A stretch of DNA of 64,000 bases from Arcobacter lacus (GTDB lineage Bacteria; Campylobacterota; Campylobacteria; Campylobacterales; Arcobacteraceae). This document shows positions 36,250 to 46,755 of this stretch, piece after piece (position 1 is the first letter of the stretch; each line of letters starts with the position of its first letter). A program made the position numbers and the translations under genes. The notes under the pieces are model-generated. The model did not search any database. It was not told the DNA's origin and saw only the letters and a program-made list of their open reading frames with translations. The DNA is taken from NCBI RefSeq assembly GCF_003063295.1, contig NZ_MUXF01000003.1:54444-118443 (forward strand). The letters run 5' to 3'.

Positions 36250-36776
36250 TATTTAATTACAAAAGTAGTAAATAATATTGTACTAACTACATTACGATTA
36301 GACTTTGTAACATAATTTATAACATTATTTATTTCGGCTATCAACTCATCTTTCAATAAGTTTTTTCCGCCAACTGTTAAAAGTTCTTCTGAACTTCTTG
36401 AACTAATTTGTGATATTACAACATCAGTAATTTCTGCTTTATACTCTTCTACTACTGTTGCTATTAACGGATCATTACTTCTTATAGAAAAAGACAATTT
36501 CATAACTTTTTCTTTTCCTCTTGAATCCGTTAAATTTAAAACTAAATCATTTACATCTGCCTTAAAAGTTGCCTCAGCTGTATTAGAAGGAGTTGCCGAT
36601 TGAGCTGTATCTTCTGTTTTTTGTCCATTGTTTGCTGTATTTGAAATCCTGTCTAATAAGAAATATGTTCCGCCAGCAACAGCCATAATTAAAATTACAA
36701 TTAGAACCATTAATACGATTAATAGCCCTTTCCCATCTGAAGATTTTTTTGTTACTTCACCGTTTTCTTCTGCCAT
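36249..36776 (-). CDS. fliL: Flagellar basal body-associated protein FliL
   Basis: A 175-aa inner membrane protein with an N-terminal helix (LLIVLMVLIVILIMAVAGGTYFLL, about 18-41), a threonine/alanine-rich linker and a C-terminal stomatin-like FliL domain (NDLVLNLTDSRGKEKVMKLSFSIR). FliL surrounds the stator and stabilises the motor at high load. The length and layout are normal. It lies 1 base after the FlgY/MotE-like gene. Confidence 0.92.
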   Translation of the reverse strand: MAEENGEVTKKSSDGKGLLIVLMVLIVILIMAVAGGTYFLLDRISNTANNGQKTEDTAQSATPSNTAEATFKADVNDLVLNLTDSRGKEKVMKLSFSIRSNDPLIATVVEEYKAEITDVVISQISSRSSEELLTVGGKNLLKDELIAEINNVINYVTKSNRNVVSTILFTTFVIK

Positions 36777-36777
36777 T

Positions 36778-37269
36778 TTAATCCTTTTTTTCTTTATCTA
36801 AATTGTACTTTTCAAGTTTTTGTGTCAACCTTGATGCATTTGTTACAGTTAAAAATTTTAAAATTTGTGTAACATTAGATTCTCTTAATCTTAAGATTAT
36901 ATCAAAAACATCTTCAATTTTGCCTTCATTTATCATTTGATCAAAAATTTCAGCTGCATTTTTAGCTTTCATTCCATCATAAATTTTTACAGTTTTACTT
37001 TGAACTTCCGCTCTAATATCTTTTAAAAGTGCCAAATTTTTATCATGTAATCTTTTAGTTTCTGCTTTTTCTTTTTCTACTTGAGCAAGAAGATTTTCTA
37101 ACTCTTTTTTTTGTGATTGATACTCTTTTTCTTTTTCATTATAAAAATTATTTAACTCATTTTTTAGTTCTAAAACTTCCATTTTTTGCCTAGTTAAAGA
37201 ACTACTTGTTTCAACTGCATTTATTTCTACTACAAAAAAAATAGTTAATATTATAAATTTATAAATCAA
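36778..37269 (-). CDS. FlgY/MotE-like protein with MgtE_N-type domain
   Basis: A 163-aa protein with a signal peptide (about 1-18, ending EINA), a long coiled coil (about 25-90) and a C-terminal MgtE_N-like helical domain (AAEIFDQMINEGKIEDVFDIIL, then LTVTNASRLTQKLEKY). This layout matches MotE and the H. pylori protein FlgY (HP0257), which supports stator-scaffold assembly in the periplasm. Position beside fliL and fliJ-like genes agrees. The gene name is an analogy, not proven. Confidence 0.82.
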   Translation of the reverse strand: MIYKFIILTIFFVVEINAVETSSSLTRQKMEVLELKNELNNFYNEKEKEYQSQKKELENLLAQVEKEKAETKRLHDKNLALLKDIRAEVQSKTVKIYDGMKAKNAAEIFDQMINEGKIEDVFDIILRLRESNVTQILKFLTVTNASRLTQKLEKYNLDKEKKD

Positions 37270-37279
37270 ATTAATTCTC

Positions 37280-37684
37280 CTATGCTCTTATATATTTACT
37301 TTGTACATATTCACTTGCCGCCTCTTCTTCTGCAGCCAAAATCTTTTTAAATTTTTCTTTTTTTTCTTCATCTAAAATATATTTAAACTGTTCACTCTCT
37401 TTTTGTAATTCTATTATTTCGTTTACCAAATTTGCTATTTGAGAGACTAAACTATTTTTTCTATTTAAAAGCTTTTGGATATGTAATCTCATTGTATCTT
37501 TATGCATTGCTAAAATTAAAAAATCAGAAATTGCACCAAATTTATCAACTGTTGCTGTATCAATTTTATGTTGGGTAAAAACAACTTCTGAATCAATTTT
37601 CTCTACTTCTTGCTCTAAAGTAGCTTTTTCTATTAATTTTTGGTCTGTTTGATTTTTTTTTAATTTATATAATTTTTCAATCAA
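37280..37684 (-). CDS. FliJ-like coiled-coil export protein
   Basis: A 134-aa cytoplasmic protein made almost entirely of two antiparallel heptad-rich helices (about 10-60 and 70-125), the shape of FliJ, which links the FliI ATPase ring to the export gate. FliJ sequences are too variable for a firm motif. It sits directly after fliQ and before flgY/motE-like, within the flagellar run, so FliJ is the most likely identity. Confidence 0.7.
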   Translation of the reverse strand: MIEKLYKLKKNQTDQKLIEKATLEQEVEKIDSEVVFTQHKIDTATVDKFGAISDFLILAMHKDTMRLHIQKLLNRKNSLVSQIANLVNEIIELQKESEQFKYILDEEKKEKFKKILAAEEEAASEYVQSKYIRA

Positions 37685-37685
37685 T

Positions 37686-37946
37686 TTAATGTCCGAATGT
37701 CAAAATTATATCCCACAAATCTTTCGTAAAAGTTTCAAGATGCTCTCCAACCCAAGGAAGACTAATTAAAATAAATGCTGATACAAAAATCATTTTAGGA
37801 ACAAATGATAAAGATGCATCATTTACTTGAGTTACAGCTGAAAAAATAGAAATTACTAAACCTATAATCATACTCACGATTAAAGATGGTAAACCCAATA
37901 TTAAAATTATTTTTACCGTATTTTCTGCAATTCCTATTAAATCCAT
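37686..37946 (-). CDS. fliQ: Flagellar export gate protein FliQ
   Basis: An 86-aa inner membrane protein with two helices (about 12-37 and 47-72). It has the family signature PSLIVSMIIGLVISIFSAVTQ followed by NDASLSFVPKMI. FliQ is part of the FliPQR gate. The stop is 1 base from the FliJ-like start, and the start is 2 bases from the acidic gene's stop, so the three genes are tightly packed. Confidence 0.95.
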   Translation of the reverse strand: MDLIGIAENTVKIILILGLPSLIVSMIIGLVISIFSAVTQVNDASLSFVPKMIFVSAFILISLPWVGEHLETFTKDLWDIILTFGH

Positions 37947-37948
37947 AA

Positions 37949-39214
37949 TTAATCTTTTAATTTTATAGTTATTTCTAAAGTTTTATTATTTAATAATTTA
38001 GAAATTAATTGTGAGATTTCATCAACATTTGAACTATTTAAAGTTACAGTTTCTTTATTTTTACCTGAAACTATATTAGAAGTTTCTTCATTTTTAGGCA
38101 CTTGAACTATTTCATCAGCATTATAATTCAAAGCTTCCATTAAATCTTTTTCATTTAAGCTATCTAATTCAGAAAAGTCATTTTCATCCATAATCTCTCC
38201 TTCAAAATTTTCACAAATTTCATCTTTTTCTTCTTCATCTAATTCTTCATTTTCTATCGGCTCTATGATAACTTCTTTTCTCTCATTTTCTAAAGTATCT
38301 TCCTCTTCTTCATCTTCTTTTAAATTTTGGATATTTTCTTCTTTAGGAATTTGTACATCTTCATCATCTTCATCAAAATGTTCAAAGTCATCTTCTATTT
38401 CATTTTCAAAATTTTCAATTTGCTTTTCAGGTTTTTCAGGTTTTTCAAAAGTTGCAAGAAATTCAGCTTTTTCAGGAAAAAGTTCTTCTAAAAAATTCAC
38501 TTCTTCAAACGTTTCACCTAAAAATTCATAATTATCTTCATCCATACTACTTGAATTTAAAATTTGAGACAACAAATCTTCATCACTTAAAGAATTATCA
38601 TTTAAAATATTATCATCATCGTAATCAAATGATATATTATTTAATCCAAAATCATTATTAAAATTTTCTAATTCATTTGTTTTATTATCATGGTTAGCTT
38701 CTACATTTATTTCCTGAATAGGTGAGTCTATTAGATTTTCCAATTCATTTAAATTTACACCACTTAAAGCCTCATTTTCTTTTATTTCAGAAATATTTCC
38801 TACTTCATTTTCATTAGTAAGAAGTTTAGATAATTCATCATCGAGTTCCATTTGGTTCTCTTTTTTTATCTCACTCAAGTTCTTTTCTAATTCATATTTT
38901 CTGATTATATATACTGGTATTTCATTTAAAGAATCGATTGTTAAATCGCTTACTCCACTTTCTACTAAGAATTGTTCTTCAATTCCATCTTTTGGGCGAA
39001 AGAATTTTGACTTCAATGAATCTTTTTTTATTATTTTTTCATCATCAATTAAATAAATATCTTTAGGTTGTTCTTTTATTATCTCTTTTAAATCTTTTAA
39101 ATTGTTAATTTCTTTTATGATTACATTATTATCAAATTTTTTAATTTGAGAATTTTCTAATATCTTATAAATCTCTTTTTTAAAACCTTGATTACCATAT
39201 ATATAAATATTCAA
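37949..39214 (-). CDS. Long acidic protein of unknown role in flagellar operon
   Basis: Not recognised. A 421-aa protein. The first 110 residues form an alpha/beta domain resembling a response-regulator fold (MNIYIYGNQGFKKEIYKIL, DIYLIDDEKIIKKDS), without clear phospho-acceptor geometry. From about 125 to 375 it is a very acidic, low-complexity stretch (many E/D/N). The last 25 residues (SQLISKLLNNKTLEITIKLKD) form a helix and strand. It is first in the minus-strand flagellar run, divergent from flgI. Hook-length control or a chaperone-like role is possible. Confidence 0.7.
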   Translation of the reverse strand: MNIYIYGNQGFKKEIYKILENSQIKKFDNNVIIKEINNLKDLKEIIKEQPKDIYLIDDEKIIKKDSLKSKFFRPKDGIEEQFLVESGVSDLTIDSLNEIPVYIIRKYELEKNLSEIKKENQMELDDELSKLLTNENEVGNISEIKENEALSGVNLNELENLIDSPIQEINVEANHDNKTNELENFNNDFGLNNISFDYDDDNILNDNSLSDEDLLSQILNSSSMDEDNYEFLGETFEEVNFLEELFPEKAEFLATFEKPEKPEKQIENFENEIEDDFEHFDEDDEDVQIPKEENIQNLKEDEEEEDTLENERKEVIIEPIENEELDEEEKDEICENFEGEIMDENDFSELDSLNEKDLMEALNYNADEIVQVPKNEETSNIVSGKNKETVTLNSSNVDEISQLISKLLNNKTLEITIKLKD

Positions 39215-39318
39215 TTCTTATAAATCCTATTAAAGATAATTTTATTTTAATTCAGATTATACCTTTTTTTATTAAATTTTCGTTAAAATATATATTAAAA
39301 TAACTTAGGAGGATGATA

Positions 39319-40368
39319 TTGAAATATTTTTTTATTATTACACTATTATTATCATCTTTATATTCTCAAACAATTAAAGACATTTCAAATATCATCGGAA
39401 TTAGAGAAAACCAACTGATTGGTTATGGTTTGATAGTTGGATTAGCTGGAACTGGTGACAAATCAAAGTTTACTATGCAATCTTTGCAAAATCTTCTTAG
39501 AAATTCTTATATTAAAATCCCAGCAGGTTCAATCAATTCAAAAAATATTGCAGCAGTTATGGTAACTGCTGATTTACCACCATTTGCAAGACAAGGTGAT
39601 AAAATAAAAGTAAATATTTCAACTATTGGTGATGCAAAATCTGTTGACCATGGAGAACTTTTAATAACTCAATTAAAAGGTGTTGATGGAAATGTTTATG
39701 CCTTGGCCCAAGGAACAATTGTTGCAAATGAAAATAATAAAACTACTGGATTTATTTATGATGGAGCAACTGTTGAAAATGAAATAAATTTTGATTTACA
39801 AAGTGAAGACTCAATCCAACTAAGTCTTTTAAAAAATTCTGCAAAAAACGCTGATTTAATTGAAACAAAAATCAATGATACTTTTGGGAAAAAGCTTGCA
39901 ACTGCATTGGATACAAGAACTATTGATGTAAAAAAACCTGATGGTATGTCTATTGTAAAATTTATTTCTCTTGTTCAAAATATAGAATTAGAGTCTTCAT
40001 TTAAAAAGAAACTTATAATTGATATGAATAGAGAATCAATTCTTGCAGGAGGAGATATAGTAATCGATCCAGTTACAATAGCAAGAGATACTTTTACTAT
40101 TAGAATAAATAAAACGGGCTTAGGTGAAGTTGATTGGAATAATCCTACAATAAATACAGGTGTTGATATTGGCGATGATGTAAGAATTGCAGATAAACCA
40201 GTTATCGATATAAATAATGCAATGATAAATACAAAAAATCCTCCAACAGTTGCTGATTTAGTTCGTTCAATGAAAGTTATGAAACTTCCAATGAAAGAGA
40301 TAATAGATACCCTAAAAATGATAAAAGATATGGGTGCAATTGATGTTGATATTGAATTAAGAGAGTAA
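39319..40368 (+). CDS. flgI: Flagellar P-ring protein FlgI
   Basis: About 349 aa, exported to the periplasm (signal peptide MKYFFIITLLLSSLYS). It has IKDISNIIGIRENQLIGYGLIVGL, LPPFARQGDKIKVNISTIGDAKS and the C-terminal DLVRSMKVMKLPMKEIIDTLKMI, all strongly conserved. AGGAGG lies at 39307-39312, directly against ATG 39313 but 6 bases before TTG 39319, so TTG is the likely start. It is followed 3 bases later by fliM and divergent from the minus-strand flagellar genes. Confidence 0.95.
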   Translation: MKYFFIITLLLSSLYSQTIKDISNIIGIRENQLIGYGLIVGLAGTGDKSKFTMQSLQNLLRNSYIKIPAGSINSKNIAAVMVTADLPPFARQGDKIKVNISTIGDAKSVDHGELLITQLKGVDGNVYALAQGTIVANENNKTTGFIYDGATVENEINFDLQSEDSIQLSLLKNSAKNADLIETKINDTFGKKLATALDTRTIDVKKPDGMSIVKFISLVQNIELESSFKKKLIIDMNRESILAGGDIVIDPVTIARDTFTIRINKTGLGEVDWNNPTINTGVDIGDDVRIADKPVIDINNAMINTKNPPTVADLVRSMKVMKLPMKEIIDTLKMIKDMGAIDVDIELRE

Positions 40369-40371
40369 TAA

Positions 40372-41478
40372 ATGGCAGAATTTTTAAGTCAAGATGAGAT
40401 TGATGCACTTTTAGATATCGCTGAACAAGGCGATGACATTGATGGAACAAATCCTTTAGATAAGTTTACCGCAAAAGAAAAAAACTATTCTATTTATGAC
40501 TTTAAAAAACCAAATAGAGTTACACTTGACCAATTAAAAGCATTAACTACAATGCATGATAAAATGCTAAGAGAGTTCATAAATGATCTATCTTCAATGC
40601 TTAGAAAAATTGTAGACATAAAACTTACAACAATTGAACAAATGACTTATGGAGAATTTATTTTATCTATTCCACAAGTTACATCTTTAAGTACACTCTC
40701 TATGAAACCACTTGATGGAAAGATAGTAATTGAGTGTAACCCAACTATTTCACATAAAGTAATCGCTGATTTATTGGGTAGTGGTGCTGTAAATACTATG
40801 GACAATTTAGATAGAGAATTAACAGAAATAGAAATAAAGGTTTTAGAACACTTTTATAAAATGTTTATAAAAATTTTATATAAAACTTGGAGTGATATTT
40901 CAAGTTTGAACTTTAGAATAGAATCAAGTGATACAAATGCAAATGCTATACAAATAGTATCTGACCACGATATAGTTTTACTTGTTGTTTTTGAAATCAC
41001 TATTGATGAAGATTCAGGGTTCTTATCGATTTGCTATCCTATTTCTTATATTGAACCTTTATTAAATAAAATCGTTGATAAAATTTTTAGTGAAGGTAAA
41101 AATAAAAAGCTTAGTAGAAAAGAAGATATAAAAACTCTTATTTCTGGAGCAAGAATGAAAGTTGAAGCAATTATGGCTGAAACTGAACTTACGACTGCAG
41201 AAATTCTTAATCTAAAAGAAAATGATATTATAGTATTTAATAAAAATGCTTCGTCATCATCTGCAACAATTTATGTCAATAAAAAAGAGAAATTTTCGGC
41301 AGTTTCAGGAATTTCAAATAATAGAAAAGCTGTTCAAATAAAAGCAAATCTAGATAAAGAAAAACAAGAAACTCTTGATACTTTAAGAGAAATGAGAGAG
41401 GATAGAGAGCAAAAAGCAAAAGAATCTGCTGAAACTCTGAAAAAATTATTGAATGAAAGAACTAGTAATTTTATCTAA
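40372..41478 (+). CDS. fliM: Flagellar motor switch protein FliM
   Basis: A 368-aa C-ring protein. The N-terminal CheY-binding peptide is FLSQDEIDALLD (4-15). The middle domain runs from RVTLDQLKALTTMHDKM, and the C-terminal FliN-like domain contains VEAIMAETELTTAEILNLKENDIIVF. The end is a charged helix (KAKESAETLKKLLNER). FliM transmits CheY-P signals to the rotor. It is the second gene of the flgI transcript. Confidence 0.96.
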   Translation: MAEFLSQDEIDALLDIAEQGDDIDGTNPLDKFTAKEKNYSIYDFKKPNRVTLDQLKALTTMHDKMLREFINDLSSMLRKIVDIKLTTIEQMTYGEFILSIPQVTSLSTLSMKPLDGKIVIECNPTISHKVIADLLGSGAVNTMDNLDRELTEIEIKVLEHFYKMFIKILYKTWSDISSLNFRIESSDTNANAIQIVSDHDIVLLVVFEITIDEDSGFLSICYPISYIEPLLNKIVDKIFSEGKNKKLSRKEDIKTLISGARMKVEAIMAETELTTAEILNLKENDIIVFNKNASSSSATIYVNKKEKFSAVSGISNNRKAVQIKANLDKEKQETLDTLREMREDREQKAKESAETLKKLLNERTSNFI

Positions 41479-41499
41479 TAAAAACTAGCTCTTTTTAAT

Positions 41500-42525
41500 T
41501 TAATCTTCTAAACTCCAAGACAAAGTTTCTCCTGCATACATAGGCACAACTTTTTCTTCTTTGTATTCATAAATTGCTGGAACTACAAAATCTTTTTTTA
41601 CTAACTTTACAGTTTTTTTATCCAATTTCAAATTATAAATCTTTTGTGCATTCAAAGAAACAAAAGCATTTAGATTTTCTAAAGCATTATGCTTTTCAAA
41701 AAGTTGTGTTAGTACTTGTAAAGCTATAGGAGAAGTAAAAACTCCAGCTGCACAACCACAACACTCTTTTTTATGTTTTGGATGAGGAGCACTATCACTT
41801 CCAAACATAAGTTTTGGATATGCTTTTAATGCAGCATTTAATAAAGCAGTTCTATCAATAGGAGTTTTTGCTATTGGTTTACAAAATAGATGTGGTTGTA
41901 ACATACCACCAGCTACATCATCCAAAGTTATAAGTAAATGATGTAGAGTTACAGTTGCAAAAAGATTATCGTATTTATCTAACAACTCTATTGCATCTTT
42001 TGTTGTGATATGTTCCATAATAATTTTTAATTTTGGAAAGGCTTTTGCAATTGATTCATAAATTGGCATAAACTCTTTTTCTCTATCCATTACAAAACCA
42101 TTTGTTTCACCATGAATACAAAGTGGGATTTCTAATTTACTCATAGATTCTAAAGTAGGTCTTAAAACTTCGATATCCATAGAAGAAACTCCTGTTTCAG
42201 AGTTTGTTGTAATTCCTGCAGGATAAAGTTTAATAGCGATTATCTCGTCTTTTATATCTTTTAAAAATTCATAAGAGTAATCATTTTTGAAAAATAGTGT
42301 TACAAAAGGCTCAAATTGATCATTTTTACAGGCTTCTTTAATTCTTTGTTTATATGATAATAAAGCTTCTTTTGTTGTAATAGGTGGAACTAAATTTGGC
42401 ATAACTAAAGCACCACTAAATGTTTTTGATGTTAGAGGTCCTACAAGTTTTAGCATATCTGCATCTCTTAAATGAAGATGCATATCCAAAGGTTCATTTA
42501 TTTCAAATGATTGAAAGTTATTCAT
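41500..42525 (-). CDS. pyrC: Dihydroorotase
   Basis: A 341-aa zinc amidohydrolase of pyrimidine synthesis. Metal ligands lie in MHLHLRD (15-21), the metal-bridging lysine in [14 protein letters not shown], and later in CIHGET, MEHITT and FGSDSAPH. It is of the short E. coli-like type (class II). The start lies 1 base from the PII stop. The first 20 bases of gap to fliM contain no clear terminator. Confidence 0.95.
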   Translation of the reverse strand: MNNFQSFEINEPLDMHLHLRDADMLKLVGPLTSKTFSGALVMPNLVPPITTKEALLSYKQRIKEACKNDQFEPFVTLFFKNDYSYEFLKDIKDEIIAIKLYPAGITTNSETGVSSMDIEVLRPTLESMSKLEIPLCIHGETNGFVMDREKEFMPIYESIAKAFPKLKIIMEHITTKDAIELLDKYDNLFATVTLHHLLITLDDVAGGMLQPHLFCKPIAKTPIDRTALLNAALKAYPKLMFGSDSAPHPKHKKECCGCAAGVFTSPIALQVLTQLFEKHNALENLNAFVSLNAQKIYNLKLDKKTVKLVKKDFVVPAIYEYKEEKVVPMYAGETLSWSLED

Positions 42526-42888
<363 letters not shown>

Positions 42889-43066
42889 TTATTTTAACAA
42901 AAGATTATTAAACTAATATTATTAAGTAAATTTTAGATTACAGCAACTCATAAAATATATAGAAATTAAAAACTACATTTACTTTGTTTAATATTTCATA
43001 AAGTAAATAATTAATAAATTTATTATATAATCTAGCCAAATTTATGAAAACTAGTTATAGGAAAAT

Positions 43067-45001
43067 ATGTTAAATATATTAACAAATAAATCAAAATTTA
43101 CAGAAGATGATTTAGTAAAAGAACTTATAAATCCAAGCCCTTCAGTTGAACAACTAAATAAAATATATCAAAATTCAAATATTGAACTAAATTCTCTTTA
43201 TCACCATAATGAACCTATTTTACATACTTGTTGTAAAAAAGATTTATTTGACTCAGTACTTTGGTTATTAGAACATAATATTAATACTGAAATTGAAACG
43301 GAACAAAAAGAGACAGCTATTTTTTATGCTATATATTCAAAAGACAGTAAAATGTTAAAAACTTTAGTTGATTTTAATGTAAATGTAAATCATATCAACA
43401 ATAAAAATAGAACTGCTTTACAAGAATCAATAAATAACTCAAATAATAAAGTAATAAGGTATTTATTACAAATTACTAAAGTTCTAAATAATAAAGATAC
43501 AAATGGAAATAATCTTATCTTTGATGCAATTTCAAATGGAAATTTTAATCTCATAAAAAATATTGTTTCTTTAAAAAAAATTGATATAAATGAGATAAAC
43601 AATCAAGGTAATTGTGTATTACACTTAGAAAATGTTTTAAAAAACAATGAATTAGCGATGTTTTTATTAGAATCAGGAGCAAATCCAACGATAGATGATA
43701 GAAATGGGAAAAGTTTCCTTTTTTATTCTGTTTTAAATGGAATAAAAAATATGAATCTTATAAAAAGAGCAAGTTTTTTTGGTTTTGATTTAAATTTGAA
43801 AAATAAAGATAATAGAAATATTTTAATGGAAGCAACAAATCATTTTTTAAATCTTCCAAAAGATGATAAAAAAACAGTAAATGGCCAAGCTGAACTGATA
43901 AAAGAGTTAGTTCAAATGAATATCAATATTCAAGCAATTGACAATGATAATGAAACTGTTTTTTTCAATATTACAAGAAGTGAGGACAGAGATTTAATTC
44001 ACTATTTTTTAAATAATGGACTAAATATTAATTTAAACAAACAAAATAATATAGGATTAACTCCTTTAACTATTTTAGTTTTAAATGGAATAAAAAATAG
44101 TGATTTAATAAAATTATATTTAGAAAAAGGTGCAAGCCTAAATACAAAAAATAAATTTGGAAAAACAACTATAGAAATTTTAATAGACATAATTTTACAT
44201 CAAGACAATAAAATTGAGATTGAACCAGAATACAAACTTTTATTAGTTGAAGATGCACAGTATAAAGATATTTTGGAATTATTTATAAAAAATTATGATG
44301 TTGAAATAAATGAACTAAATTCTAAAGGTGAACCTTTATTTTTCTCTTCTCTTTTAAATTTCAATTTTTCTTTATTTAAAATTTTACGAACAAAAAATAC
44401 AGATTTAAATAAAAAAGATGAAAATGAAGATAATATTATTTTTAAATTAATGAATTTAAATTATGAAAATAAAATACAAAATAAAAAGATTTACTTAAAT
44501 ACTATAAAAAATCTTGTAAATGTAGGTGTTGATATAAATGCAACAAATAAAGATGGACTTACAGCTTTGCAGCTTGCAATTTTTAATAATTGTAAAGAAA
44601 CTGTTAAACTTTTATTGGAATTAAGAGCATCTTGTAATCTGATTGATGAAAAAGGTAGAACTTTAATTCATACTTGTATTTTTCAAGATAAAACACTTTA
44701 TATAAAAGAAATTCATCAATCTAATCAAGAAATTATAAATTTAGCAGATTCTTTTGGAACAAGGCCTATAAATTATGCTGCATTTATGGGCAAAAAAGAT
44801 TTAGTTCTTGAAATGTTAGCAATGGGTGCTTTAATAAATAATCATCATAAAAAATCGCCAAAGATTTTATCTTTTCTTGAAAAATATCATAAAAATATAC
44901 TAAATCTTACTATTGGTGTAAAAGATGAATCAGACAAAGCAAATCTCAATCTACTTGCACAAAATATGATAAAAGAGTTTAATATAAAAACATCTGTTTA
45001 A
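43067..45001 (+). CDS. Large ankyrin-repeat protein
   Basis: A 644-aa cytoplasmic protein built of about fifteen ankyrin repeats. Clear units include ETAIFYAIYSKDSKMLKTLV, NGNNLIFDAISNGNFNLIK and DGLTALQLAIFNNCKETVKL. The short N-terminal helix bundle (1-45) precedes them. No catalytic domain is visible. A TATAAT-like box (TTATATAATC, near 43022-43031) is about 35 bases upstream. Ankyrin repeats bind proteins; no partner can be named. It is followed by a PDC-sensor gene in the same direction. Confidence 0.9.
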   Translation: MLNILTNKSKFTEDDLVKELINPSPSVEQLNKIYQNSNIELNSLYHHNEPILHTCCKKDLFDSVLWLLEHNINTEIETEQKETAIFYAIYSKDSKMLKTLVDFNVNVNHINNKNRTALQESINNSNNKVIRYLLQITKVLNNKDTNGNNLIFDAISNGNFNLIKNIVSLKKIDINEINNQGNCVLHLENVLKNNELAMFLLESGANPTIDDRNGKSFLFYSVLNGIKNMNLIKRASFFGFDLNLKNKDNRNILMEATNHFLNLPKDDKKTVNGQAELIKELVQMNINIQAIDNDNETVFFNITRSEDRDLIHYFLNNGLNINLNKQNNIGLTPLTILVLNGIKNSDLIKLYLEKGASLNTKNKFGKTTIEILIDIILHQDNKIEIEPEYKLLLVEDAQYKDILELFIKNYDVEINELNSKGEPLFFSSLLNFNFSLFKILRTKNTDLNKKDENEDNIIFKLMNLNYENKIQNKKIYLNTIKNLVNVGVDINATNKDGLTALQLAIFNNCKETVKLLLELRASCNLIDEKGRTLIHTCIFQDKTLYIKEIHQSNQEIINLADSFGTRPINYAAFMGKKDLVLEMLAMGALINNHHKKSPKILSFLEKYHKNILNLTIGVKDESDKANLNLLAQNMIKEFNIKTSV

Positions 45002-45070
45002 TTTTTATACAATTTTTTATTTATACATTTTTTTATTTTTTATATAATAAAGAAAAGTATAGGAAATTGT

Positions 45071-45940
45071 ATGAAAGAGTTTTTTGAAACATATAATCAA
45101 CACCAAGAGGATATAGAGTATTTTTTACAAGAGAGTCTTAAAAATATTGGGAGTTTATCAAATCATAAAAAAAATGATTTTAAACAACTTTATAAAATAT
45201 TTCCTTCTTTAGAATTGGTTTATATTATTGATAAACACACAAAAATTCAAACATCAAATAACTTTTATAGATATAAAATTGATGAAAATGCAAAAAACAA
45301 AGATAGATCTCATCTTATTTCTAAACTTCATTTTACTGACTCAAACATAGCTTTTTCAAAACCTTATATAAGTAGTGCTACGAGAAGTACTTGTGTAACA
45401 GTAACTATAAAAGAGGAAAATGAAATATTTTTTTTAGATTTTAGAATTGATATTTTACTTCAAAAGTTAAATTTAATCGAATTAAATAAACCTTTTCATA
45501 GTGTTACAAAAGGTTTTTATGTTATTGCTGGTTTTTCTATGATAGTTTTATCAATTCTTACAATTTTTTTCTCTTTATATGATTTTATGCTATATATATT
45601 TTCAAATCATGATTTATCATTGGAAATGATCTTTAAACCTATAATTTCTTTGACTTTAAGTATTGCTATATTTGATTTAGCAAAAACTATTTTAGAACAA
45701 GAGGTATTTTTCAAATCATATTCAAAAAATTCAAGAGTTGAAACAAAAATATTAACAAAATTTTTAACTACAATTATAATTGCTCTTTCTATTGAAGCTT
45801 TAATTGTTGTATTTAAAATTGCGATTAATGATTATGTTCAGATGATTAATGCTTTCTATTTAATAGCTGGTATTGCTCTAATTTTGGTGTCATTGACAAT
45901 CTTTATATATTTTTCACAAAAAAAATATATACAGTCTTGA
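45071..45940 (+). CDS. Membrane protein with PDC-like sensor domain, no output domain
   Basis: A 289-aa protein. Residues 1-140 look like a PDC/Cache sensor (LELVYIIDKHTKIQTSNNFY ... AFSKPYISSATRSTCVTVTI). Four hydrophobic helices follow (about 155-180, 195-215, 235-260 and 265-285). There is no kinase, GGDEF or methyl-accepting domain. The sensor precedes the helices with no N-terminal helix, so it may sit on the cytoplasmic side. A TATAAT-like box lies just upstream (TATATAATAAAG). It may relay through a partner membrane protein. Confidence 0.8.
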   Translation: MKEFFETYNQHQEDIEYFLQESLKNIGSLSNHKKNDFKQLYKIFPSLELVYIIDKHTKIQTSNNFYRYKIDENAKNKDRSHLISKLHFTDSNIAFSKPYISSATRSTCVTVTIKEENEIFFLDFRIDILLQKLNLIELNKPFHSVTKGFYVIAGFSMIVLSILTIFFSLYDFMLYIFSNHDLSLEMIFKPIISLTLSIAIFDLAKTILEQEVFFKSYSKNSRVETKILTKFLTTIIIALSIEALIVVFKIAINDYVQMINAFYLIAGIALILVSLTIFIYFSQKKYIQS

Positions 45941-46002
45941 TTGTTTATTTTTTATACATTATAATCATATGATGTAGTATATATTTTAAGAAGGTAGAAT
46001 AA

Positions 46003-46755
46003 ATGCAAGAATATATAGCACTAGATAGTATCTCTAAAGAGATTTTAAATTCAGCGAAACTTCTTCAATCAGTTGAAGTTAATGCTTTAGTTTTGGGTGA
46101 AAATGGAGTTGGGAAAAAATCTTTAGCAAAATATATCTTACCAAATTCAAAAATTTATGAAGCAAAAGCTTTACAAAAAGATATTATTGACAATATTTTA
46201 ACTATACAAAATGAATCAATAATTATTGATAAAATAAATGAAATTACAAATATTGATATATTTGTTAATTGGATAGAAAAAAATCAAATAAGAGTAATAG
46301 CAACTTCTCAAGCTTCAAATTTAAATCAAAAACTAAAAGATTTATTTATAATTACTTTAGAAATTCCACCTTTAAAAAGTAGAGTTGAAGATACCAAAGC
46401 TTTGATAAATAAATTCTCACTAGAAGCTAGTTCTATTCTAGAAATGCCTTTAGTAAGCTCTTCAAGACTTATAACAAATATCTCAAATAATACTCATAGC
46501 CTAAGAAAATCTATTTACTTTTCATACCTTTTTGAAACAATCGGAGAAAATGAAATTTTGACATTTTTGGAAAAATATCTAAGTGAAAATCTATCTAAAA
46601 ATAGTTCTTATAAAGATTTATTGTATCTTTTTGAAATACCTTTGCTAAAAGCTGCAATAAAAAAATATAAATCTCAAGTTCAAGTTGCAAAACATCTAGA
46701 TTTGAATAGAATTACATTAAGAAAAAAACTAGAAATATATAAAGAGTCCTTATGA
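46003..46755 (+). CDS. NtrC-like protein with Fis HTH, lacking GAFTGA
   Basis: A 250-aa protein. It has a Walker A-like GENGVGKKS (33-41), a Walker B-like SIIIDKINE (about 84-92), the IPPLKSRVEDTKALINKF block typical of NtrC AAA domains, and a C-terminal Fis-type helix-turn-helix (KSQVQVAKHLDLNRITLRKKL). The sigma-54-contacting GAFTGA loop is absent and the AAA core is shortened. It therefore probably does not activate sigma-54. It overlaps glnD by 4 bases (ATGA), suggesting linked nitrogen-control roles. Confidence 0.82.
   Translation: MQEYIALDSISKEILNSAKLLQSVEVNALVLGENGVGKKSLAKYILPNSKIYEAKALQKDIIDNILTIQNESIIIDKINEITNIDIFVNWIEKNQIRVIATSQASNLNQKLKDLFIITLEIPPLKSRVEDTKALINKFSLEASSILEMPLVSSSRLITNISNNTHSLRKSIYFSYLFETIGENEILTFLEKYLSENLSKNSSYKDLLYLFEIPLLKAAIKKYKSQVQVAKHLDLNRITLRKKLEIYKESL

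Noticed and set aside
38265..38531. Serine-rich frame on the plus strand
   Set aside because: It is antisense to the acidic repeat part of the minus-strand flagellar-run protein; the E/D codons read as serine on the other strand.
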